A stretch of DNA of 38,379 nt, from contig DATBHM010000207.1 in NCBI GenBank assembly GCA_036557505.1, positions 1 to 38,379 of the forward strand, written 5' to 3'. Position 1 is the stretch's first letter; each line of letters begins with the position of its first letter. A program made the position numbers and the translations under genes. Below, piece by piece: positions 7,911 through 16,449 of the stretch. The DNA comes from DATBHM01 sp036557505. Its GTDB lineage: Bacteria; Actinomycetota; UBA4738; JACQTL01. The notes under the pieces were generated by a model that had not been told where the DNA came from, did no database searches, and worked only from the letters and a program-made list of their open reading frames with translations.

Positions 7911-9344
7911 GTGATCGGGCGTCTCGCTCGGCGCGCCCCCGGCCTTTGGCCGCCGTCGAGTCGGGCCCGGGATGCCGCCGTCCGCCGGTCCGTCGTCGAC
8001 GTCGTCCTGATCCTCGGGCTGGCCGTGTACGGCGGTGTGGTCGTGGCCCTGCTCGTGACCGGCAGGCTGGTGCCGGCCCGAGCGGGAGCCCTCCTGGTTG
8101 GGCCGGTCGCGTTCGCCATCGGTCTGCTTCGGCCGGAGTGGCTCGTCGTTGGGCTGCTGGCGCTGCCCTACCAGTTTCTCGATTCAGCGTCCCCGAAGTA
8201 CCTGACCTACCTGCTCATCTGGGCGCTCTTCGGCTTCCTGCTCCAGGACGGCGTCAGGGTGGGTCCTCAAACGGGAGCCCTGCCGATTCTCGGCATCATC
8301 GTGCTGGCCGCGGTTCACCCGGCACAGGTGCCGCTCGCCGCCGAGACGTTCGCGCACGAGATCTGGCTGCTGCTGTGCTACTACGCGGCGTTGATGCTCC
8401 TCGCCTTCCAGGCCACCCGGACGGGCCGGGTGACGGCGGATCAGGCCGCGAATGCCCTGCTGATCGGCATCGTGGCCGGCGCGTTGGTGCAGCCGTTCAT
8501 CAATCGGCTGGGGCCGATCGAGCACGGCCTGCTGGGGACACCGTGGGGTGGGAAGTTCGAGTACCTGTCCGTCATGGCGTTCGGCGTCGCCTACGCGCGG
8601 AGTTCGCTCCGGCGTGCCAACTCGTATCCGAGCATCCGGTGGGATCGAGTGTTGACCTGGACGTTCGCGCCGCTGATCCTCATCGGGTACGGCAGGGCCG
8701 GTTGGGCGGCGGCGTTCATCATCGTGGCCCTCGTCTCACGATGGCTCCACTGGAAGCGCGTCTGGATCGGCGCCGCCATCGTGGTCGGGCTCCTGCTGAC
8801 GGTCCCCGTCCTGCGGGAACGGGTCCTGCCGACGGAAGGCACAGGATTGAGTGGGACGGCCGCGATCACGTCCATCAGCACCGGCCGCTGGCCACTCTGG
8901 GTGTTCCTCTGGGATCGGGCCGTCCTGCACCTACCGGGAGGCAACGGCTTCGGGTATGAGTGGAGTCTCTCCTCCACCGAGGTCTTCGGTACTGCGGGCC
9001 AGTTCTCCAGGAATCAGGACTTCATCTTTCCGCACAACGACTTCCTGTTTCTCTTCGTCGAGCTCGGGATCCTGGGGGCCGGGCTCCTCATCGTCCAGTG
9101 GCTGCACATCGCCTTCACGGTTCACGCCGCTGGTCGCGAGACGTCTCCGGAAGCCGTCCGGTATGGAACTCGAATCCTGGTGCCGGTCCTGGTGGTGATG
9201 TTCTGTGTCCAGTTGTTCGACAATGGATTCACGATTCGTGCGGTGGCGGAACACTTCTACCTGGTGGCCGGATTGGTCTTCGGGCTGTCGGCGTGGTCCC
9301 GCAGGACTGCACACACGAGCCCGATGTTGGCCCACGCCGCCTAG
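7911..9344 (+). CDS. O-antigen polymerase/ligase-family membrane protein (Wzy/WaaL type)
   Basis: This 477-residue integral membrane protein has about ten to twelve hydrophobic segments. It carries the hallmarks of the Wzy_C/O-antigen ligase family: GYGRAGW (259-265) before a membrane helix, a large extracytoplasmic loop with GRWPLW (325-330), PGGNGFG (342-348) and PHNDFLFLFVELG (374-386), where the family keeps the HN pair. It would join lipid-linked repeats into a polymer, or attach glycan to an acceptor, on the outer face of the membrane. Family members cannot be split into polymerase and ligase from motifs alone; next to a Wzz-like kinase a polymerase role is the simpler reading. Start is GTG 7911. 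It lies between a sulfotransferase gene and BH2 (41-bp gap), all on the plus strand. Confidence 0.85.
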   Translation: MIGRLARRAPGLWPPSSRARDAAVRRSVVDVVLILGLAVYGGVVVALLVTGRLVPARAGALLVGPVAFAIGLLRPEWLVVGLLALPYQFLDSASPKYLTYLLIWALFGFLLQDGVRVGPQTGALPILGIIVLAAVHPAQVPLAAETFAHEIWLLLCYYAALMLLAFQATRTGRVTADQAANALLIGIVAGALVQPFINRLGPIEHGLLGTPWGGKFEYLSVMAFGVAYARSSLRRANSYPSIRWDRVLTWTFAPLILIGYGRAGWAAAFIIVALVSRWLHWKRVWIGAAIVVGLLLTVPVLRERVLPTEGTGLSGTAAITSISTGRWPLWVFLWDRAVLHLPGGNGFGYEWSLSSTEVFGTAGQFSRNQDFIFPHNDFLFLFVELGILGAGLLIVQWLHIAFTVHAAGRETSPEAVRYGTRILVPVLVVMFCVQLFDNGFTIRAVAEHFYLVAGLVFGLSAWSRRTAHTSPMLAHAA

Positions 9345-9385
9345 GACGTGATCGACGCGGAATCGATGTGCCTGTTCGGCCGGCG

Positions 9386-10780
9386 ATGTCACGTTCCGGC
9401 GTAGGACGACGGCGTCGGCTGTGGCTGGTGCTGGGCCTGCTCGGCATCGCGGGGGCGGTCGCCGTTGGAGTGTGGTCCGTGGCACGGTCCGGGGGCGGAG
9501 GGCATCCGCCCGTCGCTTGGGAACCTCCTCCCGATGTGTGCTCTGGCGTTCGGGTCACGGCCCGCACGCTCTCGAACGAGGTGGATTCCGCTCCCCCCCG
9601 TACGACCTTCTGCTTCGCGGCCGGGGTGTACTCGACCGGGGACATCTTCCCCAAGGCATCCGGTCAGACCTTCGACGGGTCCGCGGGGGCCGTGCTCGAC
9701 GGTGGAGGAACGTTCGAGTACGCGTTTGCGAACAGGAACCTCGTCTCGGACATCACGATCCGGGGGTTCGACATCCGCAACTACGCGAACGTGCGCGACC
9801 GACCCGAGCAGGGCGCGGTCGGGGCCTGGGGGACCGGGTGGATCGTGGAGGACAACCACATCCACGACAACGGGGCCTCGGGGGTGTCGGTGGGGATGGG
9901 GACCATCGTCCGGGACAACCTGATCGACCACAACGCGTGCGCCGGGGTGGACTCCGGCTACCCGGCGGTGAACGACACGGTGCAGGGCAACGAGATCAGC
10001 TTCAACAACTACCAGCGGAGCTTCTCGCCGGGATGGTCGTGCGGCGGGGGGAAGTTCGCCCGCTCGCTCGGCCTGACGTTCGTCGGCAACGACTCCCACG
10101 ACAACACCGGGTGGGGGTTCTGGCTCGACGGGCACAACGGCAACGCCACGATTCAGGGCAACCGGTTCGCGAACAACGCGTGGGGCGGACTCAAGCTCGA
10201 GATCAACGACGCGGCCCATGCCGGGCCCCGCTACGACGTGGCCGGGTGGGGCATCAAGGTGATCGGCAACTCGTTCTCCGACGATGGGTGGGCCAACCCC
10301 AGGAAGCTGATGTACGGGACCGCCATGGAGGTCGCGGCCACGAACCACGTCGAGATCGCCGACAACTCGATCGCGGCATCCAGCCCTCACGCACTCACCC
10401 TCACCTACACCGCGCGCCACGACTTCTCGGGTGAGGATCTGACCGTCCACGACATCTCGGTTCACGACAACGACATCGGACTTCGGGAGGATGGCGACGA
10501 CCCCGCGTCCGATGTTGGCCGGGTCGGCTTCTTCACGGCCGACTCACCTGCCGCGTACCGTCCGACCGCGATCTCCTTCGAGAACAATCACTACTACTTC
10601 GACAGTGCGTCCGCCCCGCACTTCAGCCTGCCCGGGCCGGGGCTTCCCTACGACCCGGTCTCGTGGACCGGGTGGCAGGCGGCCGGCTATGACCCCACGG
10701 GCTCGGTCGCCATCGCGACCAGCTTCCCGCGGGGCGTGCCGTCGGCGCCTGAAGCGTCGGTCGCCACGCGGGCGACATGA
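9386..10780 (+). CDS. Secreted or membrane-anchored parallel beta-helix protein (BH2)
   Basis: This 464-residue paralog of BH1 has no linker, Ig-like or RTX part. A basic stretch and one hydrophobic helix (about 8-31) form a signal peptide or N-terminal anchor, followed by a Gly/Pro-rich spacer and the beta-helix (about 50-450) with repeated NxxxxN and D.I.IHDN turns. The block from TTFCFAAG to WSCGGGK is nearly the same as in BH1, and Cys52, 76, 185 and 219 match its four conserved cysteines. The last part (HFSLPGPG, SWTGWQAAGYD) is the usual end cap of these glycan-active helices. Start ATG 9386 gives the hydrophobic N-terminus; no strong Shine-Dalgarno is seen. The DNA shares long identical runs with BH1, including 58 bp (10093-10150), which points to a fairly recent duplication. 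Enzymatic activity is unproven. Confidence 0.85.
   Translation: MSRSGVGRRRRLWLVLGLLGIAGAVAVGVWSVARSGGGGHPPVAWEPPPDVCSGVRVTARTLSNEVDSAPPRTTFCFAAGVYSTGDIFPKASGQTFDGSAGAVLDGGGTFEYAFANRNLVSDITIRGFDIRNYANVRDRPEQGAVGAWGTGWIVEDNHIHDNGASGVSVGMGTIVRDNLIDHNACAGVDSGYPAVNDTVQGNEISFNNYQRSFSPGWSCGGGKFARSLGLTFVGNDSHDNTGWGFWLDGHNGNATIQGNRFANNAWGGLKLEINDAAHAGPRYDVAGWGIKVIGNSFSDDGWANPRKLMYGTAMEVAATNHVEIADNSIAASSPHALTLTYTARHDFSGEDLTVHDISVHDNDIGLREDGDDPASDVGRVGFFTADSPAAYRPTAISFENNHYYFDSASAPHFSLPGPGLPYDPVSWTGWQAAGYDPTGSVAIATSFPRGVPSAPEASVATRAT
10760..10776. terminator. Hairpin at the end of BH2 in a convergent junction
   Basis: GTCGCC, five bases, GGCGAC: a 6-bp stem ending just before the BH2 stop codon, with the convergent glycosyltransferase gene stop only 6 bp further. 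Possible bidirectional terminator; no T-tract. Confidence 0.25.
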
Positions 10781-10786
10781 GTGGGG

Positions 10787-11800
10787 TCAGGACGAGCGGG
10801 TCGTGCCGCGGGCCAGGGCCTTCTTGGTCCGTTCCCCCGCCCACCGCAGGACGGTCGCACCGAGCTCCTCGTAGCACATGACCCGCTGCATGGGCTTCAG
10901 GGGAGCGCGCTGGATGCTGCGGGCGTGCGCGAGCAGCCGGTCCGGATAGGCGAACGCCCCCTTGAGCGACGGCCACAGGGCGCCGCCACCCCGTGTCGGC
11001 CGCACGGCGGCCACGCGCTGCGCGGCGCCGACCGTCCTGGACGTGCGTTGTGTGTGGAGCCGCACGTGCAGGAGCTCCTCGGGGATCTCCACGAATCGCC
11101 CCAGGAGCGCCAGCTCGGCGAGGAGGATGTGGTCCCCGTTGTAGTGCAGGGGGTGCAGCCTCGTCCGGGAGAGCGCGTCGGCCCGGATGAGCCCATACAG
11201 ATGTGGGGTCCACCAGAGGTAGCGCATCATGAAACGCCATCGCGTCACCGGATCGGCGCTCATGGTGGAGACGCGCGGGTCCATGGTGAGCGTCATCCCG
11301 GCCCTGAGCTCCTGACCGTGTCCACCTCTCGACAACAAGGGGACGGGATTGCCGTCTTCGTCGATCGCATCGACGCGACTGCACGCGAGCACCGCCGTCG
11401 GGTCCGCGTCCAGCATCTGGACGCTCTTCGTGAGGAAGTCGGGATCGCAGACGTCATCGTAGGCCGCCCACTTGAAATAGGTTCCCCGTGTCAGGTGAAA
11501 CACGTTGTTGAAGTTCCACACGACCCCGTAGTTCTGGCGAACCCTCACGTACTGAATTCGGTCGTCCGACCCAGCGTATTCCCGGCAGATGTCACCGGTT
11601 CCGTCGTTCGACGCGTTGTCCGAGATGACGATCTCGAAGTCGCCGAAGGTTTGACCCAGGAGGGAGTCGAGCGCCTGGGCGAGAAAGCGCTCGGCGTTGT
11701 AGATGGGCATGCCGATGCTGACTCTGGGTCTGAACGTCGGGGATCGCACTATCGAATGGGCCCCCTGGTCGTCCCGCTTCACCGACCCCGCCGTGTCCAT
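10787..11800 (-). CDS. GT2-family glycosyltransferase
   Basis: This 337-residue GT-A enzyme has VSIGMPIYNAERFL (27-40), SDNASNDGT (60-68), a QNYGV motif and the metal/donor site YDDVCDP (114-120); the DD..DP form is common in GT2 rhamnosyl- and galactosyl-type enzymes. A later TPHLYGLIRADAL stretch and a basic helical tail follow. No membrane segment is seen, so it should work on the cytosolic face. It is the last gene of the long minus-strand unit and follows the ABC transporter ATPase after 64 bp, so it may act late in repeat assembly or on the export terminus. Start is ATG 11800. It is not close to the GT2 pair at 4672 and 37194. Sugar specificity is unknown. Confidence 0.88.
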   Translation of the reverse strand: MDTAGSVKRDDQGAHSIVRSPTFRPRVSIGMPIYNAERFLAQALDSLLGQTFGDFEIVISDNASNDGTGDICREYAGSDDRIQYVRVRQNYGVVWNFNNVFHLTRGTYFKWAAYDDVCDPDFLTKSVQMLDADPTAVLACSRVDAIDEDGNPVPLLSRGGHGQELRAGMTLTMDPRVSTMSADPVTRWRFMMRYLWWTPHLYGLIRADALSRTRLHPLHYNGDHILLAELALLGRFVEIPEELLHVRLHTQRTSRTVGAAQRVAAVRPTRGGGALWPSLKGAFAYPDRLLAHARSIQRAPLKPMQRVMCYEELGATVLRWAGERTKKALARGTTRSS

Positions 11801-11864
11801 TCAGGAACCGGTTGCGACGGGCGCCTGCGGGATCGTCACCACAGACCCGCAGGCCGTTGCCGTC

Positions 11865-13142
11865 TCATCGCCGAAGATCGGCAGGAGATGCTCCCAACTC
11901 GGACGCGGCCGGTGCGACGGTGAACCTGCCGTCGGTCACGAGGATCCCCTCGAGCGGAGGCGGGATCTGGGTCGATTCCCTCCGTCGCACGATCTCGAGG
12001 CCGGGGGCGGCATTCCACGACGCGACCCGTGCTCCGTTGAACTGCAACAGCGAGACGCGGACGTGATACCGGCCGCGACCGAGGGGCAGCGAGGGAACGT
12101 GGAACGACACGTCGTACAGGCCTCGTTCCAGATCGATGCATTCTCCGGCGAGGTCATAGCCGCTCAGCGCCATCGCCAGCACGTTTGCGTCCGTATACAT
12201 CCCCATGCCGACGAAGGCATCGCGCATGGGTTTGGGGACGGCGAGGGTGAAGGTGATCGTGCACCCCGCACCGGAGACCACCGTGTACTCGCCGACGGCC
12301 TCGGGCGAGTCCATCTTCCATCGCAGGAACCTCGGGGCCTCCAGGTCGTCGATCGATACCGGTCCGGCGGCATCCGCGTCCGGGATCGCGAGGCTGTGGT
12401 AGTGGTGGACGACGTCCTGGGCGGGGCCGTCGGCGACGACCTCCCCGTCCCGCAGCAGGATGGCGCGATTGCAGACGCGCTCGACCGTGCCCATGTTGTG
12501 GCTGACGAAGACGACGGTCCTTCCTTCCTCGGCGATGTCGATGATGCGATTCAGGCATCGTCGCTGGAACTCGTTGTCGCCGACGGCCAGCACCTCGTCG
12601 ACGAGCATCACCTCCGGCTCGAGGTGGGCCGCGACGCTGAACGCGAGCCGCATGCTCATGCCCGAGGAGTACCGCTTGACCGGCGTGTCGATGAAGTCCG
12701 CGATCTGGGCGAACTCGACGATCTCGTCGAACTTCCGGAGGACCTCGGCCCGCCGCATGCCGAGGACGGCGCCGTTGAAGAGCACGTTCTCCCGGCCGGT
12801 GAGCTCGGGATGGAAGCCGGTGCCCACCTCCAGCAGGGATCCGACACGACCCCGGATGAGGGCCCGGCCCTTGGTGGGGCGGGTGATCCTCGCGATGACC
12901 TTCAGCATGGTCGTCTTGCCCGCACCGTTCCGCCCGATGAGGCCGGTGGTCTCGCCTTCGTTGAGCTGGAAGGAAACGTCGTTCAGGGCCCAGAAGCGGG
13001 TCCGAGGCTCCGGTGTCCGCTTCTTCCCCACCAGCCGCGCGGCACCCGCCGCGATGGTGTCCCTCAGGGTCTGGTACCGGTAGGCGCCGCTTCCTCGCAG
13101 GTAGCTCTTGGAGACGTCCTGGACCTCGATCGCGTACGTCAT
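11865..13142 (-). CDS. wzt: ABC polysaccharide exporter ATPase with C-terminal glycan-recognition domain (Wzt)
   Basis: This 425-residue ATPase powers export of undecaprenyl-linked polysaccharide through Wzm. Nucleotide-binding parts: Walker A GRNGAGKTT (70-78), signature YSSGM (158-162), Walker B VMLVDE (178-183), switch His215 (SHN). The early YRYQTLRDTI and FWALNDVSF blocks are typical of the Wzt/TagH/KpsT class. About 160 residues beyond the ATPase (265-425) form a beta-rich domain like the Wzt C-terminal domain, which in E. coli O8/O9a binds the modified non-reducing end of the polymer. Its presence suggests the exported glycan carries a terminal cap. Start is ATG 13142, only 2 nt after the permease stop, implying coupling. 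The two subunits lie at the end of the glycosyltransferase unit, as usual. Confidence 0.93.
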   Translation of the reverse strand: MTYAIEVQDVSKSYLRGSGAYRYQTLRDTIAAGAARLVGKKRTPEPRTRFWALNDVSFQLNEGETTGLIGRNGAGKTTMLKVIARITRPTKGRALIRGRVGSLLEVGTGFHPELTGRENVLFNGAVLGMRRAEVLRKFDEIVEFAQIADFIDTPVKRYSSGMSMRLAFSVAAHLEPEVMLVDEVLAVGDNEFQRRCLNRIIDIAEEGRTVVFVSHNMGTVERVCNRAILLRDGEVVADGPAQDVVHHYHSLAIPDADAAGPVSIDDLEAPRFLRWKMDSPEAVGEYTVVSGAGCTITFTLAVPKPMRDAFVGMGMYTDANVLAMALSGYDLAGECIDLERGLYDVSFHVPSLPLGRGRYHVRVSLLQFNGARVASWNAAPGLEIVRRRESTQIPPPLEGILVTDGRFTVAPAASELGASPADLRR

Positions 13143-13144
13143 GG

Positions 13145-14041
13145 TCAGATCACGTCCGCGAAGGACTGCTCGGTCTTGGTGAAGTACACGAACCCCGTCG
13201 TGAACAGCACGATCGTCGTGATGAACGACGGGACCACGAGGGTGGCGGGGGGGAGGGGGACGCCCACGAGGGCCCATCGGAACAGCTCGACCACCCCGAC
13301 CATCGGGTTGAGGGAGTAGATGACCCGGAGGATGCCGCTCGAGGTCAGCAGGTTCCCCGGATACACGACCGGGGTGAGGAAGAGCCAGATGGAGACCAGG
13401 AACGGGAGGATCTGCTGGATGTCCCGGTACTTCACGACGAGGGCGGCCGCCCAGAATCCCACGCCGAGGGCCGTCACGAGGATGAGCAGGGCCAGGAACG
13501 GGAGCAGCAGGGCGGTCGGCTGGGGGACGACGCCGTAGTACAACATGACCACGAGGAGCAGCAGCGTCGCGACGAGGAAGTCGACCAGACAGGTCAGCGC
13601 CCCCGAGACGGGAAGGATCACACGAGGGAAGTAGACCTTCGTGACCAGGGGCATGTTGGCGACCATGCTCGCTCCGCTGCCCTGGAGTGCATTGGAGAAG
13701 AGGTTCCAGGGCACGATGCCGGCGAGGACGAACACCGGGTAGGGGACGCCCTGGGACGACACGTGCCCCACCTTGGAGAACACGAGCGTGAACACGACCA
13801 TCGAGACCAGGGGTTGCAGCAGGGCCCACCCGAAGCCGATGAGCGACTGCTTGTATCGCACCTTGATGTCGCGCCAACTCATGAAATACGCCAGGTCGCG
13901 ATGGCGCCACAGCGACTTCCCCTCCAGCTTGGGCCATCGCTGCGCGGGTTCGACCACCACGAGTTCAGGCGGCAAAGGGATCCATTCCTCCTTCCCGGGT
14001 CTCGATCGGATTCGCCGGCCACGCCGCCCGCTTCGAGGCAC
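13145..14041 (-). CDS. wzm: ABC polysaccharide exporter permease (Wzm)
   Basis: This 298-residue ABC-2-type permease forms the membrane channel for Wzt. After a basic cytosolic N-terminus it shows DIKVRYKQSLIGFGWALLQP (58-77), the amphipathic connecting helix and coupling segment typical of Wzm/TagG/RfbA proteins, then six hydrophobic segments with PRVILP, KYRDIQQ and SLNPMVGVVELFRWAL, all family blocks. Length and order are normal for the family. Start GTG 14041 gives a tail longer than average; a later start would still keep all membrane helices. The gap upstream to the next gene is 140 bp (14042-14181), where I see no gene and no clear promoter. It is transcribed with wzt (2-nt gap). Confidence 0.92.
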   Translation of the reverse strand: MPRSGRRGRRIRSRPGKEEWIPLPPELVVVEPAQRWPKLEGKSLWRHRDLAYFMSWRDIKVRYKQSLIGFGWALLQPLVSMVVFTLVFSKVGHVSSQGVPYPVFVLAGIVPWNLFSNALQGSGASMVANMPLVTKVYFPRVILPVSGALTCLVDFLVATLLLLVVMLYYGVVPQPTALLLPFLALLILVTALGVGFWAAALVVKYRDIQQILPFLVSIWLFLTPVVYPGNLLTSSGILRVIYSLNPMVGVVELFRWALVGVPLPPATLVVPSFITTIVLFTTGFVYFTKTEQSFADVI

Positions 14042-14181
14042 GTCCCTCCGGGCTCGCCGTGCGATCCACGCGTCCGGATCAGGCTAGCAGGCGGGGGATC
14101 GGCCCAACAGGGACCAAGGGGTCAGTCCCCGCGTACGCAACCGGTCCTAGGCCGAACGCCGCCCGGGGGCCTTCAGAGAGG

Positions 14182-15087
14182 TCAGCGGGGTCCCGGCGCC
14201 CCTGCTGCCGGGGAGGTGGGACGGTACCGCGACCGGTAGTTCGTCCGGAGGAAGGAGTCCACGTCTCGCCGGGCGCGTTCGCTCCGGAACCAGCGCATGT
14301 CGGCGGAGCGGAACCGCATCGTCCGGAGCTCTCTCACGTAGCCGGCGGACTGCACCTTCATGGCCCGGTGCAGCCATCTGCCCTTGCGGTTGTTCGACGT
14401 GTCGATGTGGTGCCTGGCGTGGAGTGTCTCGTACACGTCCGCGAACTGGCTGAAGGGAGCCGCCGTCAGCTGCTCCGGGTGGAGCCGGAAGGCTCCCACC
14501 GCGTACTTGACGAACTCGAACCGGGCGTTCGTGGAGTTCAGCCGCAGGTACAGGTCCCAGTCCATGTTCATGCGCAGGCTCGCGTCCCACGGCTCGGGGG
14601 GCAGGGACGACCGGCGGAAGATCGTCGACACGCTCGGGATGTAGCACCCGTACGATCGGAGCACGAACGCGCTGAAGTCGTGCTTGGACACCAGGCGCGT
14701 CAGCCTTCCCTCGACGTCGACGTAGACCACCTCGCCGTACACGAGGTCCGCTCCGGTCCGGTCCCCCTCCCGAACCAGCGCCGCAAGGCCGCCCGGGAGG
14801 TAGAACTCGTCGGCGTTCAGCCACGCGATCCATCTTCCGGAGGCCTTCTCCAGGCCCTTGTTGAGTGCGTCGGACTGTCCGCGATCTGGCTCGGACCACC
14901 ACTCGACCTCGTCGTCGTGCTTGCGGAGGACATCGACCGTCTCGTCGGTCGATCCGCCGTCCTGCACCACGTGTTGGACGCGCAGGCCCTCCTGTCCGGT
15001 GACGCTGAGGACGCCGTCCTCGATGAAACGCCCGTACCCGAACGACGGCGTCAGGACGGTCACGTCGACGGGGGCGGCGCGACTCAT
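14182..15087 (-). CDS. GT2-family glycosyltransferase with NADE metal site
   Basis: This 301-residue cytosolic GT-A enzyme has VTVLTPSFGYGRFI (9-22), VVQDGGSTDET (40-50), EPDRGQSDALNKGL (66-79) and, where its paralogs have NSDD, the variant NADE (91-94). The final acidic residue of this motif normally helps bind the metal-diphosphate, so Glu for Asp may still work. The C-terminal third contains DWDLYLRL and a basic helical tail. Its start codon overlaps the stop of the upstream GT4 gene (ATGA at 15084-15087), a sign of translational coupling and of work on the same repeat. Donor and linkage are unknown. Confidence 0.88.
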   Translation of the reverse strand: MSRAAPVDVTVLTPSFGYGRFIEDGVLSVTGQEGLRVQHVVQDGGSTDETVDVLRKHDDEVEWWSEPDRGQSDALNKGLEKASGRWIAWLNADEFYLPGGLAALVREGDRTGADLVYGEVVYVDVEGRLTRLVSKHDFSAFVLRSYGCYIPSVSTIFRRSSLPPEPWDASLRMNMDWDLYLRLNSTNARFEFVKYAVGAFRLHPEQLTAAPFSQFADVYETLHARHHIDTSNNRKGRWLHRAMKVQSAGYVRELRTMRFRSADMRWFRSERARRDVDSFLRTNYRSRYRPTSPAAGAPGPR

Positions 15088-16313
15088 GAGCCGGATGGAT
15101 CGAGCCGGACCCGATGCCCCAGCGTCTCACGAAGGAGGGCGTCGAGCGCGCCGACTCCGAGGTCGCGGTCGTAGCGGGTTGGATCCGGCTCGGTTCGCGG
15201 GAGCAGGGTCCTGTCCGTCAGGGCCTTCCCGAGGAATCCGATGAGGCCCGCCGGATCACGCTCGTCGAACCAGATGACGGCGCCGGGCGGACCGAGCGTC
15301 CTCACCGCCGACCTGGGGGGACACACCGCGATGACGGGCAACCCGAGCGCGAGGTACTCGTACGCCTTCGCCGGGTACGCGGTCTCGTGGGGATAGCCCT
15401 CGCCGAGGCAGACGGTGCCGGCATCCGCCCTCGCGAGGCGCTCGTACAGCTCGGGCCGGGCCAAGGGGCCGTTCCACGTGACCCCCGGGCCGCCCAGGCT
15501 CCGCAGGCCGTCTCGAAGTCGCCGCTCGACGGTGCCGATGAACTCGAGCCGCGCGACGTCGGGTCCGGCCCGCGCCACGGCCTTCAGGAGCGCGTCGGGG
15601 CGGAGGCGGCCGTAGACGTGGCCCTCGTAGACCAGGTCGAGGGGTCGCTCGGGTCCGCCGGCGGCGGGGCGGGAGGATCCGCCGGTGACCCCTTCGGGAA
15701 CGTCCGCCGGGTCGATGCCGTTCTGGACCTGGAGGACCCGCGCCGGCGGGAGCCCGGACAGCCGGGCGATCCGGGCGCCGAGCTCAGGGGATCCGGCGAA
15801 TGTGATGGCGCTCGCCCGCCGGGCGACCGCCCGCTCGAGCGGGCCGAGCGCGCGGGCGAGGGGCGTCGGGCGCATGGTGGCGCTGAGATCGTCCCGGTAG
15901 TCGACGACGACGGGCAGACGACTCGCGAGGCTGCGCGCCACCCACAACAGCGAGTGCGGTGGGACCGTCACGATCGCCGCATCCGCCCGGAGCCCGCGCG
16001 AGCGCAGGAGCCGCGACACCGCCAGGCCCTGACGCGGATTCACCTCTCCCTCCATGCCGAGGCGGTGGAACGGTTCGACGAGCCGGCTGGACACCCGGAT
16101 GGGGGATCGAACGCTCAGGAAGCGCGGAGGCGGATCCTCCAGGCCGACGGGCACGACCGTCCACCCTCGCCGGGTCAGTCCGTCCCGGAAGGTGTGCACC
16201 CGGGCGACCGAAGCCTGATGGGCCCGGGCGCCGATGGCCGACACCATCAGCACCACGGGTCGCCGGCCGGCCCGGGGCTCGACATGGCTGTTCTGCGCGT
16301 CGCTGGTCCGCAT
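15084..16313 (-). CDS. GT4-like glycosyltransferase (GT-B fold)
   Basis: This 409-residue GT-B enzyme has an N-terminal Rossmann half with VVLMVSAIGARAHQASVARV, a central VVVDYRDDLS segment and a C-terminal donor half with DLVYEGHVYGR, VTWNGPLARPELYERLARADAG and the donor-site block AYPAKAYEYLALGLPVIAV, matching the GT4 pattern. The E-x7-E motif is not perfect. Start: I use ATG 16313, the first ATG giving a normal N-terminus; a GTG at 16370 in the same frame would add 19 residues. It ends in a 4-nt ATGA overlap with the GT2 gene. A 136-bp gap with a strong hairpin separates it from the upstream acyltransferase gene, so expression may drop there. Confidence 0.85.
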   Translation of the reverse strand: MRTSDAQNSHVEPRAGRRPVVLMVSAIGARAHQASVARVHTFRDGLTRRGWTVVPVGLEDPPPRFLSVRSPIRVSSRLVEPFHRLGMEGEVNPRQGLAVSRLLRSRGLRADAAIVTVPPHSLLWVARSLASRLPVVVDYRDDLSATMRPTPLARALGPLERAVARRASAITFAGSPELGARIARLSGLPPARVLQVQNGIDPADVPEGVTGGSSRPAAGGPERPLDLVYEGHVYGRLRPDALLKAVARAGPDVARLEFIGTVERRLRDGLRSLGGPGVTWNGPLARPELYERLARADAGTVCLGEGYPHETAYPAKAYEYLALGLPVIAVCPPRSAVRTLGPPGAVIWFDERDPAGLIGFLGKALTDRTLLPRTEPDPTRYDRDLGVGALDALLRETLGHRVRLDPSGS

Positions 16314-16418
16314 CGTTCGATCTCGCTCCCTGGAGTCCCGGGCCCCGCTCGATCCCCCTGCCGATCGCACGCGCGACCCCGTGCGATGACCTTACCCGGT
16401 CCGGGGCCGCCCAGGTCC

Positions 16419-16441
16419 CCCCACCGCGCGCCGGCGTGGGG
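16419..16441. terminator. Terminator-like hairpin after the acyltransferase gene
   Basis: CCCCAC and GTGGGG pair across an 11-nt GC-rich loop, 9 nt beyond the acyltransferase stop in its direction of transcription. No T-tract. It could attenuate rather than end the long minus-strand transcript, because the downstream genes have no obvious promoter. Confidence 0.35.
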
Positions 16442-16449
16442 CCAATCGA

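Noticed and set aside
11865..13937. A 690-residue fusion of the transporter ATPase with an upstream domain
   Set aside because: The upstream part is the shadow of the permease gene; ATG 13142 gives a standard Wzt.
16313..16370. Longer start of the GT4 gene at GTG 16370
   Set aside because: The extra 19 residues are Arg/Ser-rich and lack a clear ribosome site; kept only as an alternative.
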